Source: an uncultured Gammaproteobacteria bacterium (GTDB lineage: Bacteria > Pseudomonadota > Gammaproteobacteria > Pseudomonadales > Pseudohongiellaceae). Taken from it: a DNA stretch of 34,409 nt. Location: the NCBI GenBank assembly GCA_913054495.1, contig CAJXIY010000025.1, forward strand, positions 1 to 34,409, read 5' to 3'. Of the stretch, positions 34,382 through 34,409 are shown one piece after another (the first letter of the stretch is position 1; the number at the start of each line of letters is the position of its first letter). The notes beneath the pieces were generated by a model. The model worked only from the letters and a program-made list of their open reading frames with translations, was not told where the DNA came from and did not search any database. The position numbers and the translations under genes are program-made.

Positions 34382-34409
34382 CATTCGTAAAGTATTGGGA
34401 GCTACAGCG
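34356..34409 (+). pseudogene. Fragment of FtsX/MacB-like permease gene at the window edge
   Basis: In the +1 frame relative to the PhyH-like gene the last 54 bases read AELRTKEISIRKVLGATA. This matches the conserved cytoplasmic RTKEIGIRKVLGA motif of FtsX-domain ABC permeases (MacB-type). Upstream in the same frame there is no hydrophobic segment, as would be required if the gene really extended leftwards. This suggests a junction at about 34345-34360. Confidence 0.5.

Overview
The window reads as chromosomal DNA of a gammaproteobacterium with a Pseudomonas-like housekeeping gene order. Support comes from lptM-lysA-dapF-DUF484, hemC-hemD-hemX-hemY divergent from argH, hemB/trxA/rho/ubiD, gshA, hslR-yrfG and cysQ. 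A marine or free-living lineage is possible, but I cannot assign a genus from sequence alone. I see no rRNA, tRNA, CRISPR array, integrase, intact insertion sequence or prophage. Coding density is high and almost every gene has a clear family.

Layout: 1-4139 (minus) holds a cut glycosyltransferase, DUF484, dapF, lysA and the small lipoprotein gene lptM. 4425-8181 (plus) is a three-gene Gld-type ABC system (ATPase, permease, GldG-like auxiliary protein with an acidic tandem repeat). It converges on an OmpR/EnvZ-type two-component pair (8178-10198, minus). 10478-12373 is an ABC-F ATPase of YheS type, followed by a periplasmic HtrA-like protease (12769-13839). argH (minus) and the haem operon hemCDXY (plus) diverge from about 15350. 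ubiD, rho, trxA and hemB follow on the minus strand (19834-24519). 24747-28096 (plus) carries a TVP38/TMEM64-flavoprotein fusion followed by an ArsM-like methyltransferase. dsbB, gshA, hslR and yrfG lie on the minus strand (28201-31678), then cysQ and a beta-lactamase-fold serine hydrolase on the plus strand. The window ends in a truncated PhyH-like gene joined to a short fragment of an FtsX-like permease gene.

Functional themes: tetrapyrrole synthesis (hemB, hemC, hemD, hemX, hemY), lysine/peptidoglycan precursor synthesis (dapF, lysA), outer-membrane assembly and envelope quality control (lptM, htrA, the two-component system), and thiol redox (trxA, dsbB, gshA). The flavoprotein fusion and the cysteine-rich methyltransferase sit next to the thiol genes and may form a metalloid (arsenic) handling module; that is inference.

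The least ordinary signals are: a 33-44 bp palindromic repeat present three times, two copies bracketing dsbB; a threefold 15-bp tandem repeat just downstream of a predicted trxA promoter; the fusion-flavoprotein/ArsM-like pair; a serine hydrolase with Arg in place of the catalytic Lys of its SxxK motif; and the apparent chimeric junction in the last 60 bases. No clearly new multi-gene system is evident. The flavoprotein/methyltransferase pair and the repeat element are the best candidates for follow-up.
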